Source: Chitinispirillales bacterium ANBcel5 (GTDB lineage Bacteria > Fibrobacterota > Chitinivibrionia > Chitinivibrionales > Chitinispirillaceae). From it: a stretch of 44,170 nucleotides of DNA. The translations under genes and the position numbers were made by a program. The stretch lies in contig JARUKZ010000033.1 in NCBI GenBank assembly GCA_029688955.1, positions 1-44,170 on the forward strand, given 5' to 3'. The notes under the pieces were generated by a model. That model saw only the letters and a list, made by a program, of their open reading frames with translations, was not told the origin of the DNA and did no database searches. Positions 15,657 through 23,825 of the stretch are shown piece by piece. Numbering within the stretch: the first letter of the stretch is position 1; every line of letters begins with the position of its first letter.

Positions 15657-18391
15657 CAGCAGCAAACAATTTGATCAGAAAACCGATACACGCAAACGGT
15701 GCCTATAAGCTCTGTATTGATGTTTGTAATCAAACTGCTATAAAAGCAGTATACAAAGATCAGTTTACAGAGTTAAGTGACAACTTACAAACTACACCCT
15801 GTTACAATCGTTTTTTTGTGGTATGGCGGCGTAAGGCAGAAAAAGAGTATGAAAACAAAGGGCTGGTTGTTGGGGATGAAAAAGGGTTTCTTAGATCTGT
15901 ACCCTCTTTTGATGTAATTGTTAAAAAATACTCTACACCTTACAAACTGTGGCATTGCACCCTGGCACATGAATTTAAGCTTTTTGAATTCGATTATGAT
16001 CAATACTACTATATTCTTCCTTTTCCTGCAGAACTGTTTCTGTCTGATTCATTTGGAAAACCAGAATATCTCACAGATCCACAAAGGTACTATGACCTTT
16101 TAATTGGCAGGAGGTATCCTCCTGAATCTTGTTTTGAGAGGAGGTTATGGGATGGTGATGAATCTGCTTTTGTGTATGGAACCTTCTTTAAGGTAACCGA
16201 TAGTATATCTGGAAATCGTGGGTTACCGATTAATACAACATTTCTGGATATGATGGCCCTCCTTCACTATTATGTGTATATTGCAAATATTGAAAAAAAG
16301 ATATTTGATTGCTACAGTAATCATCATACTGAATCCTATGGCCATCTAAAATATATAGAGACCACAATCTATACCATGATGCAACATCCCCACGAGGATG
16401 CCTTGATGAGCCAGACAGATAAAATTAATCTGTATAATACAGCTAAGGTTACCGGAAATCTTGCCGAGCATATCCTGAAGAACTTTATTGAGTGTGACGA
16501 AATGGAGCGTAGGCTGAAAAGATATGTAGACAGGTTTTCAATCTGTGCTGATAATTGTATGTCTATTTTACAAAGTGAAGTTTTTCTGAGAAGCTGTAGG
16601 GAAGTCAACGAGCATGAGCCCTTTAATGATTGGTTAAAAAGTACCTGGTTTGGAGACCTTCTTACAGAAGTGCTTACATTGATTGCAAATCACCCTGATG
16701 ATAACCGTAGTTTTCTTTTTTATCTCCTGGAAATACTTCCTGTAGAATTAAGGCTTGCGTACAAACTGAATAATGCGCAGCTTAATATGATAAAGACCGT
16801 TCTTTCTCCGAGTGTACTGAAAAAAATGCTTCCTCACCGTAGTGATACTGAAATAAAAAGATTGTTTCAGGAGGTTTGCAACAATCTGTATCCGGATATT
16901 GTTGGAGAAAAGGAGCTCGAAGAGATCGTAACGACATACCTTTCGGTACCGGAAAAAATGAATGTTACCAGTGGTAGCGCTGCGATGCATCATATTTTTA
17001 CAGGAAATGTGAATTCGGTTTGGGATAACCATCGTGATCCTGCTCAGTATGCCGGTCAGGTAATAAATGTATTTAGCTCCTGTTTCGAACGTTTTGCAAA
17101 CCATTATACAGAACCAGAGGAAGCAACAATGGTTCTGGTGCACAGGATTCGCACTGCTGTAGCAGTATCGGAAAGTGATCTGAGAGACTGGAGAAGAGCG
17201 ATTAGAATAGACACAAACAATAATCGGAATAAAACAAGCGTAGATATTACAGGGCCTTTTGTTTACAATTACACCAAACTTAAAGAAGAATTAGAAGTAA
17301 CAAACTTTGGGAAATTTGTTAGCGAACATATGTTTGATAACCAAAAGGGATGGTGTCCTTCTCAGAGGAGGTTTTTAACAAAAGCACCGCCTTCAGAAGG
17401 CCTTTTCTGTTCTGCAGTTGCCTTTTATGTAGCGGTGAGGGATACGATGTGTACCCTTGAAGATATAGAGAAGAACAATGGTACCATGACTGCAGTACAT
17501 AAACTTCAATTATTTCAGGCATTTTCTAACGGTGGTTCAGCATTGACAGGCATGCTTCCTGAAGTATGGCTTCAGACAACCGCTATTGGTCAGAGGCTGG
17601 ATACCTATCTCATTAAAGGCGTTTTCACCCCAATTAGTTTTGCTCTTAAGCTGTTCGACTATGCCGATCGTTGTAAGAGTGCTCTTTTTCGCAGAGAATA
17701 TGAACTTGCTGTTCTGAGCGCCTTGCAGGCATCATTTTACGCCTATGGCTTATATACTTATGCAAAAGCAGCGGTATTTAAACTGACTAGAGGAACTCTT
17801 ATAAGTACTAGTATTCAGGGACTTACTATACTCAAAATAATTTCTCTTTTAAAAGTGTTTACAATACCTTATGCGGCGATTACTTTGGGTATGCATATCA
17901 GTGATAATATCAGAAAAACACGGTATAAGCCTATGGGGCTTGTAAGGGAGCTTGCTAAAAATCTGGATGAAAAATTTGGTCGTAGGGTTACAAAAAATTA
18001 TGATGGGTACAGGCTCAGGATTGAACCCTATGGTTATGATATAGGAGTTCCTTTGCATGCCTCATCCAGTAGTGAAAATGAGCAAGAGGGGCAAAGAAGG
18101 TTTAACTGGGAGGATATTCATGTGTGCCTTAAAACATCAGGGCGGGGCCTAACTACAAGTACGCTGAACTACTGTAATATCGATCCGGAAAAAGGAAAAG
18201 AGATGCTCTTAAAAGAGGGTATGCCTGTAGCATATATCGCTTTTCTGTGTGAAATGGAGTGGGAAGATCTTGAAAGAGAGGAGAATAGGAAAATAGAAGA
18301 GAGTAATGATAGTCTTTATGAAGCTCTTATTGAAAGTGATTTCAAAGAGAACCGTGCAGAAAATTGGCTTAAAATCAATGTGAAAGATTAA
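15653..18391 (+). CDS. 912-aa putative PAAR-associated effector with membrane segments near the C-terminus
   Basis: I do not recognise the family. The protein has no signal peptide and is rich in Tyr, Phe and charged residues. Most of it (1-680) is predicted soluble and helical. Two hydrophobic stretches (about 684-708 and 725-752) precede a soluble tail (about 760-912). This layout resembles pore-forming or membrane-acting T6SS effectors such as the VasX class, but that is analogy only. Coupling to the PAAR gene by an ATGA overlap is the main functional clue. The tail region (NLDEKFG... to ...EDLEREENRK) has a decayed second copy at 19757-19993, as expected for exchangeable toxin tips. Codon use and A+T content are higher than in the flanking housekeeping genes, which fits horizontal transfer. 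Confidence 0.75.
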   Translation: MTAANNLIRKPIHANGAYKLCIDVCNQTAIKAVYKDQFTELSDNLQTTPCYNRFFVVWRRKAEKEYENKGLVVGDEKGFLRSVPSFDVIVKKYSTPYKLWHCTLAHEFKLFEFDYDQYYYILPFPAELFLSDSFGKPEYLTDPQRYYDLLIGRRYPPESCFERRLWDGDESAFVYGTFFKVTDSISGNRGLPINTTFLDMMALLHYYVYIANIEKKIFDCYSNHHTESYGHLKYIETTIYTMMQHPHEDALMSQTDKINLYNTAKVTGNLAEHILKNFIECDEMERRLKRYVDRFSICADNCMSILQSEVFLRSCREVNEHEPFNDWLKSTWFGDLLTEVLTLIANHPDDNRSFLFYLLEILPVELRLAYKLNNAQLNMIKTVLSPSVLKKMLPHRSDTEIKRLFQEVCNNLYPDIVGEKELEEIVTTYLSVPEKMNVTSGSAAMHHIFTGNVNSVWDNHRDPAQYAGQVINVFSSCFERFANHYTEPEEATMVLVHRIRTAVAVSESDLRDWRRAIRIDTNNNRNKTSVDITGPFVYNYTKLKEELEVTNFGKFVSEHMFDNQKGWCPSQRRFLTKAPPSEGLFCSAVAFYVAVRDTMCTLEDIEKNNGTMTAVHKLQLFQAFSNGGSALTGMLPEVWLQTTAIGQRLDTYLIKGVFTPISFALKLFDYADRCKSALFRREYELAVLSALQASFYAYGLYTYAKAAVFKLTRGTLISTSIQGLTILKIISLLKVFTIPYAAITLGMHISDNIRKTRYKPMGLVRELAKNLDEKFGRRVTKNYDGYRLRIEPYGYDIGVPLHASSSSENEQEGQRRFNWEDIHVCLKTSGRGLTTSTLNYCNIDPEKGKEMLLKEGMPVAYIAFLCEMEWEDLEREENRKIEESNDSLYEALIESDFKENRAENWLKINVKD

Positions 18392-18401
18392 AAGCAAAGG
18401 A

Positions 18402-19229
18402 TTAATCAGAGCACACCTGGCTATCTCTGAGCATTTCATCTGTATAGCCTTGCAGTTTTAACCAATTGATCATTTTATTATCTAAATTGCACAATTTATT
18501 ATGACCAGCAGAAAACACAACAAAACTTCCACTTGTAATTTCTGGTGGAAGATCGGTTACTTTGTTGGAATGAAAGCTGAATACTTCAAGGTTCATATTA
18601 ACGATTGTACCAGGAATAGACTGTAGATTATTATTAGAGACATCCAAAGTCTGTACTTTTTTCCAATTTTTAATACCCTCTGGTAATCCTGTCAGTTTAT
18701 TAAAGGTTAATGTTATACTTTCCAAATCTCTCCATTCTCCTACAGATTCAGGCAATCTTTTCAGCTCGTTTTCACGTAGAAGTACTGTTTTCAGTTTTTT
18801 AAGGTTTCCAATGTTTTCTGGTAATTCTTTCAGGTTATTGTACGAAAGATTTAGAAAATCAACATCTACAAGATTGCAAAAAGATTCGGGTAATTTTTCC
18901 AGATAATTACTTGGGCCCGAAAAATGAACAAGGTTTTTTAATTCACCGATTTCATTTGGAAGAGTCTTCAACTCATTGTTATCAAGATGAAGAATTCTTA
19001 AATCTTTGAGTACTCCTATTTCAGGAGCAAGTGTTCCGAGCCGTAACCCTTCCAGTCTCAATGATGTCACTTTTCCATCACGCACTATAATTACCTTATC
19101 AACATAATCTGCAGAATACCCCCCTTTTTCAAGTATTGCTGCAACCGCCTCTTTTTGGTTTTTCAGATCATTGCAGCCCGTTAGAAAAAGTACCGGGAGA
19201 ACTAAAAAAGTGAGAAATAATCTATTCAT
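18402..19229 (-). CDS. Leucine-rich-repeat lipoprotein
   Basis: A 275-aa lipoprotein with signal peptide and lipobox LTGC (Cys19). About eight leucine-rich repeats of the bacterial 23-residue type follow (LRILHLDNNELKTLPNEIG, LDFLNLSYNNLKELPENIG-like units), between about residues 70 and 245. The C-terminus ends with a Cys-containing cap. Its start overlaps the stop of the preceding small membrane protein gene by 4 nt, so the two form one operon. Its 3' end lies only 10 nt from that of the 912-aa gene, in convergent orientation. A role as a surface or periplasmic binder of that protein, for example immunity, is inference from position. Confidence 0.8.
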   Translation of the reverse strand: MNRLFLTFLVLPVLFLTGCNDLKNQKEAVAAILEKGGYSADYVDKVIIVRDGKVTSLRLEGLRLGTLAPEIGVLKDLRILHLDNNELKTLPNEIGELKNLVHFSGPSNYLEKLPESFCNLVDVDFLNLSYNNLKELPENIGNLKKLKTVLLRENELKRLPESVGEWRDLESITLTFNKLTGLPEGIKNWKKVQTLDVSNNNLQSIPGTIVNMNLEVFSFHSNKVTDLPPEITSGSFVVFSAGHNKLCNLDNKMINWLKLQGYTDEMLRDSQVCSD

Positions 19230-19603
19230 GATTCATCATCCTGTGTACTATTTTTTTGAGGGATATTTTCAATAATTTCAAACTCATCCGGGAGAGCATC
19301 GATTTTCGCCTGTTTCTCTATCTCATACTTTCGGTCAAAAGCATCAATTTGTGCTTTCCCAATATCTTCCTCCAACTCATCAAGTAATATAGTGCTGAAA
19401 AATATTATAATGAGCGGCAATCCCATAGCAATAAAATTCAGCACAGTAAGTACCGTATCATTTTGTATAAACAACGATATTAAATATACCAAACCAAACG
19501 CTGCAATAGGGACAATCCCTGCAATTTTTTTTAAACCACGTCCAAAAATCAGACATAGTGGAATGGGAAGAAAGATATAGATGTAAATAATTAGATTGAG
19601 CAA
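19226..19603 (-). CDS. Small three-helix membrane protein, candidate immunity protein
   Basis: A 125-aa protein with three hydrophobic helices in the first ~72 residues and an acidic cytoplasmic tail (LLDELEEDIGKAQIDAFDRKYEIEKQ). No family is recognised. The start is uncertain: the frame begins at a TTG (19603) with only a weak GGA upstream. It is coupled to the LRR lipoprotein gene by an ATGA overlap. Small polytopic proteins often neutralise pore-forming or membrane-acting toxins, so this is the best candidate immunity gene for the 912-aa protein. No sequence motif proves it. Confidence 0.6.
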   Translation of the reverse strand: MLNLIIYIYIFLPIPLCLIFGRGLKKIAGIVPIAAFGLVYLISLFIQNDTVLTVLNFIAMGLPLIIIFFSTILLDELEEDIGKAQIDAFDRKYEIEKQAKIDALPDEFEIIENIPQKNSTQDDES

Positions 19604-19700
19604 TATGATATTCCGTTCTGTTTACATTTCCATTAATATAAATTAATGACTCGTTTAATGTAATCTTTTTGCAGAGATTAGCGAATGATTGGAATTGTAC

Positions 19701-19738
19701 GGCGAGGTCGGTTTGAGCACAAAACCAATCTGCTCGCC
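19701..19738. repeat. Inverted repeat upstream of the membrane-protein/LRR operon
   Basis: GGCGAG (19701-19706) pairs with CTCGCC (19733-19738), and GGTTT (19710-19714) with AAACC (19722-19726). It marks the left border of the effector-tail remnant and may be an operator or a recombination scar. Confidence 0.35.
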
Positions 19739-19756
19739 TAAAAATAGATGTGATTG

Positions 19757-19993
19757 TATGGAGTTTGCGAAAAATCTGGATAAAAAATTTGGAAAACTGG
19801 GGGGGGATATTCATGAATGTTTTAAAAAACCAGGCCATGGACTAACTACAAAGTACTCTGAACTACTGTAATATCGATTTAGAAAAAGGAATAGAGATGC
19901 TTCTAAGAGAGGGAATGCCTGTGGCATAAACGCCCATCTGTATGATATGAAGTGGGAAGAGCTTGAATTTGAGGAGAATAGGAAAAATCCTTC
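19757..19993 (+). pseudogene. Decayed second copy of the 912-aa protein's C-terminal region
   Basis: Nucleotide similarity to about 17955-18295 is obvious by eye (AAAAATCTGGAT, GATATTCATG, CTGAACTACTGTAATATCGAT, GAGGAGAATAGGAAAA). The copy lacks an internal stretch of roughly 100-120 bp. It also carries a one-base insertion (ACAAAG for ACAAG) that brings in a stop, and another stop follows after VA. There is no start with a ribosome site. It sits beyond the two candidate immunity genes, the usual place for orphan toxin tips. Confidence 0.8.
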
Positions 19994-20231
19994 CTTATTT
20001 CATCAATGGCCCCATTTAGAGTTTTTGTAACTGATACTTTAGTATATCATTATATTCCTCCGGGAATCATAAGTTCAGACCAAAACTTACATTAAAATAA
20101 TAAAACAGTGTCCCCAAAGGGAATGTTTTCTGTAGATACCACACTTAATGTTGATGAAGTAGTGGGTCGTATGGAGGTTCACGGTGATTCAGGGATCACC
20201 AGGGCCTGGACGCTTTTAAGTCTGGCGCCTC
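19994..20231. other. Spacer with an unassigned 51-codon frame
   Basis: An ORF from ATG 20123 to TAA 20278 (MFSVDTTLNVDEVVGRMEV...) runs into the end of the convergent srkA gene. Its composition looks protein-like, but AAGGGA touches the ATG directly, and I recognise no family. It may be the fragment of a lost gene. Confidence 0.25.
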
Positions 20232-21185
20232 TCACACACTATCCAGCACAAAACCCATCTGCTCTCGTAAGTCATTAATCTCCTTCTGCCAAAAGGAATC
20301 GTTACCCCAGTCGGGGAAATTTTTGCGAAACTGAAAATCATCCACCTGACGGCTGCACCAGGAGAGAAAGTAGATCATGCGCATGGCACGAAGCGGTTCT
20401 ATACATTTTACTGTTGCACGATCAAACGACCGAAAACGCTCATAGCCGTTTAGGAAACGTTGCAATTCATACTCGCAATGTTCTGCACGGTCGGGCAGTA
20501 GAAGCCATATGTCCTGTACCGGAGGGCCCATCGCCATATCATCAAAATCAATCAACAAAAATCCCTCATCAAGCCTGTCAAGAATATTACCCCTATGACA
20601 GTCACCATGAATTCTTGTCACCTCTGTGTTCTCAAAGAGTGGGGCACTGAGCTCAACTATCCGCATGGCTGTGTCATAATACTGGGTTTTAAATCGCTGA
20701 GGAATAATTACGGAACGGAGATGCTCTATGTCGTCAGTGGCTGATTGCCGCGGGCCGATAGTAATCCTGGACTCACCTTTGCGCTTTTCACCTGCTATAT
20801 GCATTCGTGCGATCAGGGAACCAAGCCTACCCCACATACTCTCTTCAGTAATCTCAAGCTGGCGCCCCGAACGTTTGGGAAACAACGCAAAAAACACACT
20901 CCCATGCTTACCAAGTGTTCCACCATTATTAAGGTTTAAAGGGGCCACCACAGGAATCTCCTCCTCTGCACAGTCGAGAATAAATTGATGTTCGTTTATA
21001 AGTGCTTCTTTGCTCCATCGGCCAGGACGGTAGAATTTCACTACAAGTTTGGTATTATCTGTAGCCAGCAGTTCATAAACACGGTTAATATAACTTGGAA
21101 GTGGTCTTATGAGGGAAGTTAGTTTATAATCGTAATTTTGCTCTACAACAGTTAGTACTGTTTCGGGTAAAAGGTTCTCAAACAT
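20232..21185 (-). CDS. srkA: SrkA/YihE-type stress-response protein kinase
   Basis: A 317-aa aminoglycoside-phosphotransferase-fold Ser/Thr protein kinase. In E. coli, SrkA limits stress-induced death. The ATP-binding Lys lies in LVVKFYRPGRWS. The catalytic loop is RIHGDCHRGNIL (Asp and Asn), and the metal-binding motif is LLIDFDDMAMGPPVQDIW. The C-terminal helices IYFLSWCSRQVDDFQF with a following DWG also match the family. Length is typical (about 325). It lies 33 nt downstream of the helicase gene on the same strand, so co-transcription is possible. The ribosome site is weak. Confidence 0.9.
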   Translation of the reverse strand: MFENLLPETVLTVVEQNYDYKLTSLIRPLPSYINRVYELLATDNTKLVVKFYRPGRWSKEALINEHQFILDCAEEEIPVVAPLNLNNGGTLGKHGSVFFALFPKRSGRQLEITEESMWGRLGSLIARMHIAGEKRKGESRITIGPRQSATDDIEHLRSVIIPQRFKTQYYDTAMRIVELSAPLFENTEVTRIHGDCHRGNILDRLDEGFLLIDFDDMAMGPPVQDIWLLLPDRAEHCEYELQRFLNGYERFRSFDRATVKCIEPLRAMRMIYFLSWCSRQVDDFQFRKNFPDWGNDSFWQKEINDLREQMGFVLDSV

Positions 21186-21218
21186 ATAGCGGGCTCTTGT
21201 GGTTAGATTAGCAAATAG

Positions 21219-22352
21219 TTATAATTGAAGGCGATTCTCACAGGTAATAAGATCAGATTCGGTTCCCGTATCTGAGATGATTGCTTTAAAGAGATTTTCC
21301 TCTTCAGCGGATACAAATGTATAGGCAACACCTTTTTTCTCTGCTCTTCCTGTTCTGCCGATACGGTGAATATAATCATCGCTGCCAGTAGGTGTGTCGA
21401 AATTAATTACATGGGAAACGCCTGAAATGTCAAGCCCCCTTGATGCGACATCTGTAGCGATAAGAACCGTAACCACACCTCTTCTAAAACCACTGAGTGC
21501 TTGTTCCCTCTGGTTTTGAGAACGCTCTCCATGCAATACTTCTGCTGCAATCCCTTTGCGTTCAAGATGGCTTTTAAGCCTCTCGGCTGCAGTTCTTTTC
21601 CTTAAAAAAACCAGCATGCTTTCTATATCTTCGGTGTTTATAATATTAAAAAGCAGCGTTGTTTTATCAGCCTGGGTGACGGAATAAAAATACTGCCTGA
21701 TGCTCTCCTTTGGAGCTTTGGTCTTTCCAACCTGAATATAAACAGGGTTACGCTGCAGTGTTGCTGCTATTTTCCGTACCTCTTGAGGCAGTGTTGCAGA
21801 AAAGAGCAGCGTTTGGCGCCGATGAGGAAGAACTGATGCAATCCGGGTGGTATCATGAATAAAACCCATATCATACATCCGGTCAGCTTCATCGATAACA
21901 AATGTCTGGATAGTACTAAGGTCCACACTTCTTCGCTTTATATGATCCTGAAGTCTTCCTGCAGTGGCAATGAGTACATCAGCACCGTTTTTAAGGTCTC
22001 TGACCTGGTTGTTGAAACCAACACCACCAACAATTGAAAGGAACCGCAGCGAGGTATAGGATCCGTAGACTCTAAAACACGCTTCAAGCTGCTGAGCAAG
22101 TTCCCGTGTAGGAGCGAGTACCAACACCCTTGGCCGAAAAGTAGGCCGATTGGTCGAAGCGAGAAGCTGAGTGAGAATGGGAAGAATGAATGCTGCAGTT
22201 TTGCCTGTTCCGGTGGGTGCACACCCGGAAACATCACGGCCCCTTAGAATAAGCGGTATCACCTTATGTTGAATCTCTGTTGGAGTACCCTGTCCTGCAC
22301 CGTATACCCCCTGCAAAACAGATTTATTAAGACCAAACTGTGCAAAACTCAT
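21219..22352 (-). CDS. rhlE: DEAD-box RNA helicase, RhlE-like
   Basis: A 377-aa ATP-dependent RNA helicase core. The motifs are all present: Q motif (PTEIQ), Walker A (APTGTGKTAAF), PTRELAQQ, DEAD (VIDEADRMYDMGF), SAT, and HRIGRTGR. It stops soon after the second RecA domain, without a long basic tail. RhlE-type enzymes remodel rRNA during ribosome assembly and help in the cold. I start at the ATG at 22352 (MSFAQFGLNKSV, with AAAGG 9 nt upstream) rather than at the 5' end of the open frame (22475), whose extra 41 residues look like read-through of leader. Confidence 0.93.
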   Translation of the reverse strand: MSFAQFGLNKSVLQGVYGAGQGTPTEIQHKVIPLILRGRDVSGCAPTGTGKTAAFILPILTQLLASTNRPTFRPRVLVLAPTRELAQQLEACFRVYGSYTSLRFLSIVGGVGFNNQVRDLKNGADVLIATAGRLQDHIKRRSVDLSTIQTFVIDEADRMYDMGFIHDTTRIASVLPHRRQTLLFSATLPQEVRKIAATLQRNPVYIQVGKTKAPKESIRQYFYSVTQADKTTLLFNIINTEDIESMLVFLRKRTAAERLKSHLERKGIAAEVLHGERSQNQREQALSGFRRGVVTVLIATDVASRGLDISGVSHVINFDTPTGSDDYIHRIGRTGRAEKKGVAYTFVSAEEENLFKAIISDTGTESDLITCENRLQL

Positions 22353-22526
22353 GGCTGTGACCTTTGTTGAAATGAGCCCATCACTACAAAAATTACTTTC
22401 TGCATGAATAAACAGGGGCACTGAAAACCTTTTTTGGGGCAAAAAGATCCTAAAAAGGCTCATCTTTTGCGCCAATTACGAAGAGTCAGGGGTAAAAATT
22501 GCTCAATACTACATTAATAGGATGAA

Positions 22527-23645
22527 TTATTGGTAAAGAGGCAGTGTTACATGAATAGTGGTGCCTTCACCTGGTGTGGAATGTGCCCAAATAGTCCCCC
22601 CATGGTGCTCTATTATCGATTTGGCTACTGATAGCCCTATGCCCTCTTTCTTTTTCTGAGACTGCGTTTCGACGCTGTAGAAGATATCGAAGACCTTATG
22701 GAGTTGATCGGGCATGATACCTGGTCCGGAGTCACGGATGGAAAGATGTGCACTGGAGTCCTCTGAAACTTCAAGAGTCGCTACTACCCTGCCGGTGGGA
22801 GAGGTGTGGCGAACCGCATGGTCCAGGATCGTATCAAGCGCCACCTTCATGAGATTCTTATCAGCGTTAATGTTAGCTGTTTCTGTAGATTCAATCTCTA
22901 GTACCACTCCCTTAGGAGCAACTGTTTCGTTCACCGATTCGGACAGAACTTCACTAAGCTCAATTGGTTTGGTTTTAATATTTAATGTACCCTGTTGCAT
23001 TTTGGCGATTGTTTGAAGCCGGTTCACAATCCTTGAAAGTCGATGTGATTCCTTTGAAATTATTTGTAAAAACTCCTTGTTCTCTTCTGAGGTAATTGGT
23101 ATATCCTCTGAAAGAAGTGTGTCGGTAAATCCCCTTATAGCTGTTATAGGGGTACGCATCTCATGGGTTACCCTGTAGATAAACTCATTTTTCAGAGAAT
23201 CAACGTTTTTAAGCTCTCTGTTTTTCTCGGCTATCTCTTCCCTGCAATCGTTTATCCTGCCCCCTGCTCGCTTCTCTTCACCAAACAGCTTTTCTACTGT
23301 ATTGCTGAGTCGACTCAGGTTTTCTTTAAGTACAAAGTCGTAAGCACCGGCTTTTATACACTCTATTGCCCGTTCCTCTCCGATTGGATCGGAGAGGATA
23401 ACTACAGGTACTCCAGGCAATCTCTCTTTGATTACCTCTATCTCGTTTGTGGCACTAATTTGAGGATGCTGGAAGTCGATAATGATTAGATCGTGTAATC
23501 CTTTTGCTGATTTTTCTACAAAATCAGCTTTATTTGAAATTGCCAATAATTCAAAACCAGGGCTAACCTTACTTAAAAGATCTTCTATGCGAATTGTATC
23601 TGAGCTGTTAGCTTGAAGGTAGAGGATTTTAATCGGTGTTTGCAT
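22527..23645 (-). CDS. Response-regulator/histidine-kinase fusion protein
   Basis: A 372-aa soluble signalling protein. A receiver domain occupies about 1-120, with phospho-acceptor D57 (LIIIDFQ), S85 and K107. A coiled linker (120-150) leads to a HisKA domain with H161 (HEMRTPITAIRGF) and an HATPase domain with G1 DSGPGI, F box FDIFY and G2 GIGLSVAKSII. The N-box is odd: DTILDHAVRH, with His276 where the Mg-binding Asn normally stands, so kinase activity may be reduced or altered. No partner regulator lies beside it. It could be a phosphorelay intermediate. The start has GAGAGAG about 8 nt upstream. Divergent from the beta-propeller gene. Confidence 0.88.
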   Translation of the reverse strand: MQTPIKILYLQANSSDTIRIEDLLSKVSPGFELLAISNKADFVEKSAKGLHDLIIIDFQHPQISATNEIEVIKERLPGVPVVILSDPIGEERAIECIKAGAYDFVLKENLSRLSNTVEKLFGEEKRAGGRINDCREEIAEKNRELKNVDSLKNEFIYRVTHEMRTPITAIRGFTDTLLSEDIPITSEENKEFLQIISKESHRLSRIVNRLQTIAKMQQGTLNIKTKPIELSEVLSESVNETVAPKGVVLEIESTETANINADKNLMKVALDTILDHAVRHTSPTGRVVATLEVSEDSSAHLSIRDSGPGIMPDQLHKVFDIFYSVETQSQKKKEGIGLSVAKSIIEHHGGTIWAHSTPGEGTTIHVTLPLYQ

Positions 23646-23825
23646 AAGAAACGCTCTCTCTAAAGTTGTTAACCTTGTACTACTATACTATAAATGCCCC
23701 TGCGAAAAGCGTGCCGGAAAATTGCAGAAAACACCCTGAGTATGGATTTGTTAGCTCCTTTTATGGGGTAAAAATTTATATTATTCTGCTTAACACCTAA
23801 CTTCAACTTTCAGGGGAACTCTGTT

